This document shows, piece by piece, positions 49,574 to 56,113 of a stretch of 56,113 nucleotides of DNA. The notes under the pieces are model-generated. The model was given only the letters and a program-made list of their open reading frames with translations, ran no database searches and had not been told where the DNA came from. The stretch is from Bacteroidota bacterium (GTDB lineage Bacteria > Bacteroidota > Bacteroidia > 2-12-FULL-35-15): the NCBI GenBank assembly GCA_021323165.1, contig JAJTCJ010000049.1, forward strand, positions 1-56,113. Direction: 5' to 3'. How positions within the stretch are numbered: the stretch's first letter is position 1; each line of letters starts with the position of its first letter. The translations under genes and the position numbers were made by a program.

Positions 49574-50179
49574 ATGCCTCACTCTCCGCCTAATAAAATC
49601 GATACCACCATCTTCCTCGAAGAGCTTAGAAAACGTGTAACTGTTCCCGAAGGAGAGTTTGAGAAATTCCTGGAATTATGGGAATTCAAAAAGTACAAGC
49701 GCAATGAATTTATTTTAAAGGCTGGTGAGGTTCCTGAATTTTCAATATTTGTTCTGGAAGGTTGTCTGCGCCAATATATTGTTAATGAAGCTGGAGAAGA
49801 GTCCATTGTATACTTTGCAGAAGAAAGACACTGGATCGGAGACCTGCCTGCAATGCGGAGCAAATCTCCTTCTGCATTTAATTTCCAGGCGATAGAAGAA
49901 TGTAAGCTGCTTGTGATCTCTGCGGAGAATTGGGAAAAAGCTTTTATTGATTTTCCCTGGTGGGCTCAGGCGCATCTCACCGGCTACCAAAAATGGACTT
50001 CTATGCTGCAGCAAAAAATGGCTGAAATGCAAACGCATACAGGTGAAACGAGATACCTGAATCTGTTAAAGGAAAAGCCTAAGCTGTTTCAGCGTGTTCC
50101 TCAACATTATATTGCTTCTTATTTAGGCATCAGTGCAGAGACGCTGAGCCGCATCCGCAAAAAACTTTCCCGCGACTGA
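49574..50179 (+). CDS. Crp/Fnr-family transcriptional regulator
   Basis: 201 aa. The N-terminal cyclic-nucleotide-binding-type beta-barrel (KYKRNEFILKAGEVPEFSIF, LEGCLRQYIVNEAGEESIVY) and the C-terminal winged helix (VPQHYIASYLGISAETLSRI, then RKKLSRD) are clear. No cysteine cluster for an Fe-S centre is visible, so it is not an oxygen-type FNR. A TTGACT-TT-AGTCAA palindrome, the usual Crp/Fnr half-site type, lies 6 bases after its stop in front of the next gene, its likely target. Confidence 0.9.
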   Translation: MPHSPPNKIDTTIFLEELRKRVTVPEGEFEKFLELWEFKKYKRNEFILKAGEVPEFSIFVLEGCLRQYIVNEAGEESIVYFAEERHWIGDLPAMRSKSPSAFNFQAIEECKLLVISAENWEKAFIDFPWWAQAHLTGYQKWTSMLQQKMAEMQTHTGETRYLNLLKEKPKLFQRVPQHYIASYLGISAETLSRIRKKLSRD

Positions 50180-50184
50180 ATTTC

Positions 50185-50198
50185 TTGACTTTAGTCAA
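50185..50198. promoter_or_regulatory. Crp/Fnr-type operator
   Basis: Perfect palindrome TTGACT-TT-AGTCAA. Its centre is about 35 bases upstream of a TAGCTTTG box (50222-50229), so near -43 relative to the probable start site, the class II activator position. Confidence 0.65.
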
Positions 50199-50221
50199 CG
50201 CTTTTCGATAATCCCCTGAAG

Positions 50222-50229
50222 TAGCTTTG
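50222..50229 (+). promoter_or_regulatory. candidate -7 box (TAGCTTTG)
   Basis: Matches TAnnTTTG, 36 bases before the 50265 gene. No TTTG at -33, where the Crp/Fnr-type site lies instead, as expected for an activator-dependent promoter. Confidence 0.6.
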
Positions 50230-50264
50230 TCCCATAATTTTTTATTTAACTAATAATAAAAACA

Positions 50265-50654
50265 ATGGCTAACAAAAAAACATTACTTCTGATTGGGATT
50301 GATCCATCCCTTATTGATTTTACAGGTCCTGAATTTGCCGCTTTTCCGGGTTTAACAGCTGAAAAGGTAGAGGCAGGAATCAAAGGTTCTATTAATCAAT
50401 TAAACGAACTTGGTTATGAAACTCAGTTATGCTGGACTGATTTCGGTCAAACGGCAATAAGTGTTATGGAGAATCATTTGAAAACTAAAAAATTCGATGG
50501 GGTGTTGATTGGTGCCGGCATCCGCGTTCCGGGAGCAAATTTTATTCTCTTTGAAAAAATGATCAATTCCATTCACGAGAACGCTCCTCAATCTAAAATA
50601 TGTTTTAATACTAACCCTCAAGACACCATCGCAGCTGTTCAGCGTTGGATCTAA
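50265..50654 (+). CDS. hypothetical protein, 129 aa
   Basis: I do not know the function. The alpha/beta pattern (TLLLIGIDPSLIDF, FDGVLIGAGIRVPGANFILF, SKICFNTNPQDTIAAVQRW) suggests a small Rossmann-like or flavodoxin-like fold. It lies behind a Crp/Fnr-type operator and is followed 14 bases later by a secreted protein gene. Confidence 0.6.
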   Translation: MANKKTLLLIGIDPSLIDFTGPEFAAFPGLTAEKVEAGIKGSINQLNELGYETQLCWTDFGQTAISVMENHLKTKKFDGVLIGAGIRVPGANFILFEKMINSIHENAPQSKICFNTNPQDTIAAVQRWI

Positions 50655-50667
50655 AAAAATCTATTCT

Positions 50668-51018
50668 ATGAAAAATCTAAAAAATAAAATTGCATTGACA
50701 CTCTTAGTAGCAGCTATCACATCCTCATTTGCTTTTACACCTTTTAAAAATGGTAAAGTCATTATGATCATTTCGATTGAAGTTCAGAACTTTTCTGAAT
50801 GGAAAAAAACATTTGATGGAGGTGCTCCAATTCGCCAAAAGGCAGGAATAAAAGTGGTCAGTATCTGTTCTGCATTTGATAATGAAAATAAAATAACAAT
50901 AATTGAAGAAGCGGAAAATGCTCAGTCGGCAGACAATTTTCTTTCAATGTTAAGATCTAAGCAGAAGTCAGGAGACATTTCTAAACTTGAGGTCAAAGTA
51001 TTAGATAAAGTTGAGTGA
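50668..51018 (+). CDS. secreted dimeric alpha/beta-barrel protein, 116 aa
   Basis: A signal peptide (LKNKIALTLLVAAITSSFAF) precedes a small domain (IISIEVQNFSEWKKTFDGG, ... IEEAENAQSADNFLSML). The pattern resembles DUF3764/antibiotic-monooxygenase-like dimeric barrels. No catalytic residues can be assigned. It is probably co-transcribed with the 129-aa gene under the Crp/Fnr-type site. Confidence 0.6.
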   Translation: MKNLKNKIALTLLVAAITSSFAFTPFKNGKVIMIISIEVQNFSEWKKTFDGGAPIRQKAGIKVVSICSAFDNENKITIIEEAENAQSADNFLSMLRSKQKSGDISKLEVKVLDKVE

Positions 51019-51025
51019 AATAATT

Positions 51026-51670
51026 TTAGGCGGATTTTTGTCTGATACCATTGTCCAAGGGGGCTTCGTAAATTTTAGTGTAAACAGAGCTTTTGCTTTG
51101 TTTCCCTGAAATTACGATCTCTCTTTTTAGAATGGTTATACTGCTGCAGATAAAGCCGTCACGAAGATCAAATTCATGGAAGGCCGTTTCAATCTGACCG
51201 AATTTATTTTTAGTGATTCCTTTTGCGATATTAATATGAGGAATAAATTTTTCAGGCGCTTTTAAATTGAATGTGTGAAGTAAAGTTTTCTGCAGCTTTT
51301 TAATTTCAATGCTCTCAACGTTTAAAACAAGATCACGTGTATAGGTGTGATCAAAAGTTCTTGCACCGTTGATCAGGATTTCAAAATCATTGAATGCAGC
51401 AGCAGCCTCTTTCGCTTTTTCAATTATATAATTATCGCGATTTGATTTTTCCCGGAAGAGAGCTAAAGAAATATGCGGGACAGAATTAAGATTTTCTTTC
51501 GAAATACCAATTCGTTCATTCAGTTTCCCCTTCAGATCTTTTATCTGCTGCTTGATCCCTGCTGAAGGAGTGATAAGAAGAAAATATTCGTATGACAGAA
51601 CTGAAACGGGTTCAGCATTTATCACATTCAGTATTGGCTCGAATCCGAAAAGTTTTAGCTGAATCCCCAT
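51026..51670 (-). CDS. 2H phosphoesterase / 2'-5' RNA ligase-like protein
   Basis: 214 aa. The two-histidine motifs are visible: HISLALF near residue 68 and HINIAKG near residue 144. The second is HxN instead of the usual HxT/S. The spacing (~76 residues) and flanking strands fit the 2H family, which opens or forms 2'-5' or cyclic phosphate bonds. Function is unknown. A TACATTTG box (51684-51691 on the minus strand) is a candidate promoter. Confidence 0.75.
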   Translation of the reverse strand: MGIQLKLFGFEPILNVINAEPVSVLSYEYFLLITPSAGIKQQIKDLKGKLNERIGISKENLNSVPHISLALFREKSNRDNYIIEKAKEAAAAFNDFEILINGARTFDHTYTRDLVLNVESIEIKKLQKTLLHTFNLKAPEKFIPHINIAKGITKNKFGQIETAFHEFDLRDGFICSSITILKREIVISGKQSKSSVYTKIYEAPLDNGIRQKSA

Positions 51671-51683
51671 GTTTATTTTTTCT

Positions 51684-51691
51684 CAAATGTA
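51684..51691 (-). promoter_or_regulatory. candidate -7 box (TACATTTG) of the 2H protein
   Basis: TAnnTTTG match 14 bases before the gene; no TTTG is found 19 bases further upstream. Confidence 0.45.
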
Positions 51692-51741
51692 GAGTAAGAC
51701 GATTATTTTCCTTGCTATGAATTGTAGAACCTTGAATTTTT

Positions 51742-52059
51742 TTAACTTAGTTTTCTTTTCGGAGCCCTCTTTTTAATAAGCTCTGATTCCATCATTTTTT
51801 TTCCTGCAACGTCATCCCCGGCTATTTTTAAAAGATCCTTTTCGAGACCCAGAATAAACAAGACCTGGCAATAAATTCCCATCGCCACACTAGGAGAACC
51901 TTTTTCGATCTGCCATAGGGTAGCCCGACTAATATTCGCTCTTTCCGCTATTTGCTGTGCGCTAAGCTTTCTGCGCAGCCTCGAGAGCTTTATATTTTCT
52001 CCCATCTCATTTAAAATGCGGAGAGATGAAGACATTAAAACTGGTTTTCTTGAATTCAT
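51742..52059 (-). CDS. XRE/HipB-type transcriptional regulator
   Basis: 105 aa from ATG 52059 (MNSRKPVLMSSSLRIL). The helix-turn-helix is IKLSRLRRKLSAQQIAERAN followed by ISRATLWQIEKGSPSV. Its C terminus is basic. It resembles HipB-like antitoxins, but no HipA kinase or other toxin gene is adjacent. The ATG at 52080 is less likely because the -7 box (TATTTTTG, 52078-52085) overlaps it. Confidence 0.8.
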   Translation of the reverse strand: MNSRKPVLMSSSLRILNEMGENIKLSRLRRKLSAQQIAERANISRATLWQIEKGSPSVAMGIYCQVLFILGLEKDLLKIAGDDVAGKKMMESELIKKRAPKRKLS

Positions 52060-52077
52060 AATGTATACTATTTTAAA

Positions 52078-52085
52078 CAAAAATA
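52078..52085 (-). promoter_or_regulatory. candidate -7 box (TATTTTTG) of the XRE regulator
   Basis: Matches TAnnTTTG on the minus strand, about 18 bases before the chosen start; no -33 TTTG is evident, and autoregulation is common in this family. Confidence 0.45.
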
Positions 52086-52187
52086 CGCTTAATGTTTATT
52101 ATAATTAACACATTTGTTTATTTTATACAACGAGAGCAGGGAGGCAGCAGAACCAAAGTCGGTGGTTACAGTGAAATCATTAACTGC

Positions 52188-53480
52188 TTAGGAATTGTAG
52201 TACACTTCCAGATCTTTCCCTATGTCACTTCTGAAATACTTACCTTCATAACGTATCTCGCCAGCATTCTTAAATGAGCTTGCAAGTGCTTCTTTCATGG
52301 TATTTCCAAAAGAAGTAACAGCAATTACTCGTCCTCCGTTAGTAACTATCTTACCTGCATCGGAAGTGGTTGTTCCTGCATGAAAGGCCAGACTTCCCCT
52401 TACATTTTCAAGTCCCGTAATAACATCACCTTTTTTGTATTCTTCCGGGTACCCACCCGCAACAAGCATTACAGTGGTGGCAAAACGTTCATCCACTTCA
52501 AATGTTTTTTCATGAAGATTGCCATTAGCAACACCTTCAAAAAGATCCAAGAGATCGGATTTGATCCTTGGTAAAACAACTTCTGTTTCGGGATCCCCCA
52601 TGCGGACATTGTATTCTATCACCTGCGGGTCGCCATTCACATTCATAAGGCCGATGAAAATAAATCCTTTATATAAAATCCCTTCTTCCTTTAATCCATT
52701 GATAGTAGGAATTATCACACGCTCTTCTACCTTTTTTATAAAATCTTTATTGGCAAATGGAACCGGAGAAACAGCACCCATTCCGCCTGTGTTCAATCCA
52801 ACATCCCCTACTCCGATCCGTTTATAATCTTTAGCCGCAGGTAATATCTTATAGGAATTTCCATCTGTAAGAACAAAAACAGAAAGTTCTATCCCTTTTA
52901 AAAATTCTTCGATCACAACTTTGGAAGAAGCATTCCCGAATTTAGCATTTGCGAGCATTTCTGAGAGTTCTTTTTTTGCTTCATCAAGAGTATTTGGTAT
53001 AACAACTCCTTTTCCTGCAGCAAGTCCATCGGCCTTTAAAACGTACGGAGGCTGTAGTGTTTCCAAAAATTTCAATCCTTCATCTAACGTTTCTTTTGTA
53101 AAGGTTTCATATTTAGCAGTGGGTATATTGTGACGAAACATAAAACGTTTGGAAAAATCTTTACTGCCTTCTAGCTGCGCTCCATCCTTCTGAGGACCGA
53201 TCACAGGAATATCTTTAATCTCTGCATCAGCGAGAAAAAAATCATGAATTCCTTTTACTAAAGGATCTTCAGGACCAACAACAACCATATTAATCTTATT
53301 CTCAAGAACGAATTTTTTTATCCCGGGAAAATCAGTTGCAGATAAATTAAGGTTCGTTCCCACGCTCGCTGTCCCTGCGTTACCCGGAGCAATATATAAT
53401 TTGGAAAGTTTTTTACTTTGTGACAACTTCCATGCGTATGCATGTTCACGGCCGCCTGAACCAAGTATAAGAATGTTCAT
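52188..53480 (-). CDS. purD: phosphoribosylamine-glycine ligase
   Basis: Second step of purine synthesis, ATP-grasp enzyme. Motifs: [64 protein letters not shown], and [18 protein letters not shown]. Start at ATG 53480 ([10 protein letters not shown], 430 aa) chosen because eight extra residues of an earlier ATG do not belong to the family. It stands alone, divergent from pgeF; no purine riboswitch is visible in the 110-base gap. Confidence 0.95.
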   Translation of the reverse strand: MNILILGSGGREHAYAWKLSQSKKLSKLYIAPGNAGTASVGTNLNLSATDFPGIKKFVLENKINMVVVGPEDPLVKGIHDFFLADAEIKDIPVIGPQKDGAQLEGSKDFSKRFMFRHNIPTAKYETFTKETLDEGLKFLETLQPPYVLKADGLAAGKGVVIPNTLDEAKKELSEMLANAKFGNASSKVVIEEFLKGIELSVFVLTDGNSYKILPAAKDYKRIGVGDVGLNTGGMGAVSPVPFANKDFIKKVEERVIIPTINGLKEEGILYKGFIFIGLMNVNGDPQVIEYNVRMGDPETEVVLPRIKSDLLDLFEGVANGNLHEKTFEVDERFATTVMLVAGGYPEEYKKGDVITGLENVRGSLAFHAGTTTSDAGKIVTNGGRVIAVTSFGNTMKEALASSFKNAGEIRYEGKYFRSDIGKDLEVYYNS

Positions 53481-53578
53481 TTTGAGATAATTTTTGTGGG
53501 GCAAAGAAACAAATTTTTCACCACTAAGGCACTTAGAGCACTAAGAAAACTATGATTAATCGTTAGGAAAATTTCATA

Positions 53579-53586
53579 TACATTTG
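53579..53586 (+). promoter_or_regulatory. candidate -7 box (TACATTTG) of pgeF
   Basis: TACATTTG ends 4 bases before the pgeF ATG, so the mRNA would be leaderless or start inside the gene. A heptamer-like tract (CACTAAGG, CACTTAGAG, CACTAAGA) lies just upstream at 53521-53548. Confidence 0.45.
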
Positions 53587-53590
53587 CTTA

Positions 53591-54337
53591 ATGCTGATCA
53601 TTCCGAAAATATTTGATTCTTCCAAAGTTATTGCAGCGCAAAGCACGAGACAAGGAGGTGTTAGTCCTGCACCATACAGTTCACTTAATCTTGGTATGTC
53701 TGTTAAGGACAATCAGGAAAATGTATTAAAGAATCGTGAGCTGTTTTTTGGAAAATTAGGTATTGACCCATCACATGTAACCAAGAGTCACCAGGTACAT
53801 GGCAATCATGTATTGGTTGTTGATGAACCTGTAACAACTGAAGGTTACGATTCGCTTATCACCAATAAGCCCGGAGTGTTTCTTGTTGTTTCCATAGCTG
53901 ATTGTACTCCTATACTTATCCATGATGAAAAGAACAATGCTGTTGCAGCAATTCATGCCGGCTGGAGGGGAACAGCAGGAAAGATCGTGAGTAATACATT
54001 GGCACTCATGAAAAAAAACTACGGAACAGAAGGAGAAGATTGCAAAGCCTTCATAGGTGCCTGCATTAGTTATAAGAATTTTGAAGTTGGTGATGAGGTA
54101 GCAGAAAATTTTGAAGATAGAGTTAAACGTTTTGATGAAGCAAAACATAAATGGTTTGTGGATCTGAAATCAGCAAACAGCCTGCTTCTTGAGGAAGCAG
54201 GTGTATTGCGGGAAAATATTGAACCCAGTAATTATTGTACTGTAGATAATAATGATCTGTTCTTTTCACATAGAAAAGAAAAAGGTGTGACGGGAAGAAT
54301 GATGGCGGTGATTGGGATAAAGAAATCTAACGCTTAG
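53591..54337 (+). CDS. pgeF: peptidoglycan editing factor PgeF (YfiH, laccase-domain)
   Basis: 248 aa. Motifs: STRQGGVSPAPYSSLNLGMS, KSHQVHGNHV (metal His), VVSIADCTPILIHD (Cys), AAIHAGWRGTAGKIV (His), GACISYKNFEVGDEV and CTVDNNDLFFSHRKEKGVTG. Members remove misincorporated L-Ser from peptidoglycan precursors or act on purine nucleosides. The residue set His-Cys-His of the metal site is complete. Single gene, convergent with the carboxylase. Confidence 0.92.
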   Translation: MLIIPKIFDSSKVIAAQSTRQGGVSPAPYSSLNLGMSVKDNQENVLKNRELFFGKLGIDPSHVTKSHQVHGNHVLVVDEPVTTEGYDSLITNKPGVFLVVSIADCTPILIHDEKNNAVAAIHAGWRGTAGKIVSNTLALMKKNYGTEGEDCKAFIGACISYKNFEVGDEVAENFEDRVKRFDEAKHKWFVDLKSANSLLLEEAGVLRENIEPSNYCTVDNNDLFFSHRKEKGVTGRMMAVIGIKKSNA

Positions 54338-54440
54338 TTGCTGTGGCCGCAGATTCGCAGATTTTAATAACTTCGGATTACACTTTGAAATTAATTTAGG
54401 TGATTGACGTCCTCAAAACCACCAACTCAATAAATAATCT

Positions 54441-54477
54441 AAAAAAAATCCTTCTCCTTTTTCAGGGAGAAGGATTT
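54441..54477 (-). terminator. terminator of the acyl-CoA carboxylase gene
   Basis: Perfect 12-bp stem (54446-54457 with 54466-54477), followed in the leftward direction by a T-run (A-run 54441-54448). Confidence 0.88.
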
Positions 54478-54492
54478 AGTATCGGTAGAGGT

Positions 54493-56037
54493 CTAAAGTG
54501 GAATATTCCCGTGTTTCTTCTTCGGCAATTTTGAAACTTTATTCTTTAACATTCCAAAAGCGCGGATCAATTTTTCTCTTGTATCTTCAGGCTTGATCAC
54601 TTCATCAACATAACCTCTTTCAGCCGCGCGGTAAGGGTTCGCAAAATGTTGAATATATTCTTTTTCCTTCTCAGCCAGTTTAGCTGCAGGATCTTTCGCG
54701 GCAGCAATCTCGGCCTTAAAAATAATTTCTGCGGCACCTTTTGCTCCCATTACTGCGATCTCCGCTGATGGCCAGGCGTAATTCATATCCGCACCAATGT
54801 GTTTACTGTTCATTACATCATACGCTCCACCATAAGCTTTCCGGGTGATCACAGTGATACGCGGAACAGTAGCTTCTGAAAATGCATATAATAATTTTGC
54901 ACCATTTGTAATGATACCATGCCATTCCTGATCTGTTCCCGGAAGGAAACCAGGAACATCTTCAAATACCAATAAAGGAATATTGAAACAGTCGCAGAAA
55001 CGCACGAAACGTGCTGCCTTCGTAGATGAATTAATATCTAAAACCCCGGCAAGAAATGCCGGCTGATTAGCCACAATTCCAATACTCTTTCCGCCTAAGC
55101 GTGCAAAACCAACGACAATATTTTCCGCAAAATTTTTATGCACTTCAAGGAAAGTATCTGTGTCAATTACTCCTGTAATTACTTCACGAATATCATAAGG
55201 CTGATTTGGATTTTCAGGAATGATCTTGTTAAGCTCAGGACGCTTTTCATTTCCATTACTTTCATAAGGAACGCTTGGTGCATCATCCTCACAGTTCTGA
55301 GGCATATAGCTTAATAATGCTTTGATGTTATTGATGCATTCAATTTCATTGGCACATGAGAAATGTGTTACACCCGATTTTGTTGAATGTGTTGAAGCTC
55401 CTCCTAATTCTTCGGAAGTTACTTCTTCGTGGGTTACAGTCTTTACAACATTAGGACCTGTCACAAACATGTATGAAGTGTTCTCCACCATCATGATAAA
55501 ATCTGTGATTGCAGGTGAATAAACAGCACCGCCTGCACATGGCCCCATGATCGCAGATAGCTGGGGAATAACTCCCGAAGCTAATACATTACGATAAAAT
55601 ATATCGGCATAACCTCCCAATGAAACAACTCCTTCCTGGATACGCGCACCACCACTGTCATTCAATCCGATGCAAGGTGCACCATTTTGTATTGCAAGGT
55701 CCATAATCCGGCAGATCTTCTCAGCATGTGTTTCACTTAATGAACCGCCAAACACTGTAAAATCCTGGGAAAACACATACACCAGGCGGCCATTCACTGT
55801 TCCGTATCCTGTAATAACTCCATCTCCAAGGTATTTCTCACGGTCTAAACCGAACTCTGCTGAACGATGTGTAACAAACATTCCGATCTCTTCAAAACTT
55901 CCTTCATCCATAAGGAAATGAAGGCGTTCGCGGGCAGTGAGTTTCCCTTTCTTATGCTGTGATTCTATTCGTTTAACACCACCGCCTAAATGGCCTTCCT
56001 CGATTTTTTTATTTAGTTCTTTGATCTTGTTTTCCAT
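54493..56037 (-). CDS. acyl-CoA carboxylase, carboxyltransferase (beta) subunit
   Basis: 514 aa, the length of propionyl/methylmalonyl-CoA carboxylase beta subunits. Crotonase-type fold in two halves: [77 protein letters not shown], then [33 protein letters not shown], and [20 protein letters not shown]. It moves a carboxyl group from biotin to acyl-CoA; the biotin carrier and carboxylase subunits are not in the window. The two oxyanion-hole Gly-Gly motifs (SGGARI and YGGAYD) are present. Confidence 0.93.
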   Translation of the reverse strand: MENKIKELNKKIEEGHLGGGVKRIESQHKKGKLTARERLHFLMDEGSFEEIGMFVTHRSAEFGLDREKYLGDGVITGYGTVNGRLVYVFSQDFTVFGGSLSETHAEKICRIMDLAIQNGAPCIGLNDSGGARIQEGVVSLGGYADIFYRNVLASGVIPQLSAIMGPCAGGAVYSPAITDFIMMVENTSYMFVTGPNVVKTVTHEEVTSEELGGASTHSTKSGVTHFSCANEIECINNIKALLSYMPQNCEDDAPSVPYESNGNEKRPELNKIIPENPNQPYDIREVITGVIDTDTFLEVHKNFAENIVVGFARLGGKSIGIVANQPAFLAGVLDINSSTKAARFVRFCDCFNIPLLVFEDVPGFLPGTDQEWHGIITNGAKLLYAFSEATVPRITVITRKAYGGAYDVMNSKHIGADMNYAWPSAEIAVMGAKGAAEIIFKAEIAAAKDPAAKLAEKEKEYIQHFANPYRAAERGYVDEVIKPEDTREKLIRAFGMLKNKVSKLPKKKHGNIPL

Positions 56038-56039
56038 AT

Positions 56040-56113
56040 CTATTTTACTAATGCATATAATTTACCATCAATGTATTTTCCGTCCTTAAAGTACGCTTTT
56101 TTTAATGTGCCTT
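56040..56113 (-). CDS. C-terminal end of a probable GNAT acetyltransferase (partial)
   Basis: Only the last ~24 codons lie in the window: ...[20 protein letters not shown] and LVK before the stop. The pattern '[21 protein letters not shown]' is typical of the end of RimJ/RimL-type N-acetyltransferases. It lies 2 bases upstream of the carboxylase start. The remainder is beyond the window. Confidence 0.5.
   Translation of the reverse strand, partial: GTLKKAYFKDGKYIDGKLYALVK

Noticed and set aside
51742-52080. HipAB toxin-antitoxin system
   Set aside because: The HipB-like regulator is clear, but there is no HipA kinase or other toxin gene on either side.
53481-53590. Purine riboswitch before purD
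   Set aside because: No paired three-way-junction elements or conserved loop sequences can be found in the 110-base gap.

Overview
The window comes from an AT-rich member of the phylum Bacteroidota. The signs are type IX secretion (T9SS) C-terminal sorting domains ending in KKIIINK, a two-component-propeller/Y_Y_Y protein, TTTG-N19-TAnnTTTG promoters (clear copies in front of prs and tRNA-Leu), almost no Shine-Dalgarno sequences, the gene order prs - rplY - pth, and the neighbourhood of lysS, gpsA and a sugar-phosphate isomerase. All calls come from reading the sequence; no database search was possible.

Layout. 1-1.2 kb: a small unknown gene, then a non-coding gap holding 12 short hairpin repeats whose stems co-vary. 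1.2-6.4 kb: an unknown Cys-motif protein, a sensor-type SpoIIE phosphatase and a frameshifted Lys/Glu-rich secreted protein. 6.5-13.1 kb: rRNA pseudouridine synthase, then the 'ligase-associated' DNA repair cassette (exonuclease, ATP-dependent ligase, Lhr-like helicase, PdeM), interrupted by a perfect 28-bp inverted repeat. 13.2-15.7 kb: ABC exporter plus a LolA-like protein. 15.9-18.9 kb: a light-response module of photolyase, ECF sigma factor and CarH/LitR-type B12 photoreceptor, with two identical operator-like inverted repeats. 18.9-28.8 kb: lipB, isomerase, lysS, gpsA, two multi-pass membrane proteins and uvrC. 28.9-33.4 kb: two T9SS cargo proteins (one disrupted), an L25-peptidyl-tRNA hydrolase fusion that has lost a catalytic segment, and prs. 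33.5-38.1 kb: TPR-SpoIIE phosphatase, AlkB-like protein, DUF4097-like putative anti-sigma protein and its ECF sigma factor.

38.26-49.05 kb: tRNA-Leu(CAA) and a roughly 10.6-kb integrated element. Its tyrosine integrase lies at the right end. A 23-bp direct repeat of the tRNA 3' end flanks it, and paired TTGTCGG sites (likely integrase arm sites) sit inside both ends. Most element genes form one leftward block (integrase, small DNA-binding proteins, VRR-NUC-like nuclease, phage-tail-like protein, replication-like protein, DUF5681-like protein), which suggests a phage satellite or reduced prophage. The tRNA-proximal end carries rightward cargo: an ADP-ribosyltransferase-like protein, a small protein and a SecB-like chaperone. 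That matches the architecture of the CmdTAC toxin-antitoxin-chaperone anti-phage system, and a gene with a HEPN-like motif follows it. This is the most interesting system in the window.

49.1-56.1 kb: a STAS-like protein, a Crp/Fnr regulator with a matching TTGACT/AGTCAA site in front of the next two genes, a 2H phosphoesterase, an XRE regulator, purD, pgeF, an acyl-CoA carboxylase beta subunit and the tail end of a probable GNAT acetyltransferase. Two frameshifts and one in-frame gene fusion are present; assembly error has to be excluded before they are interpreted biologically.
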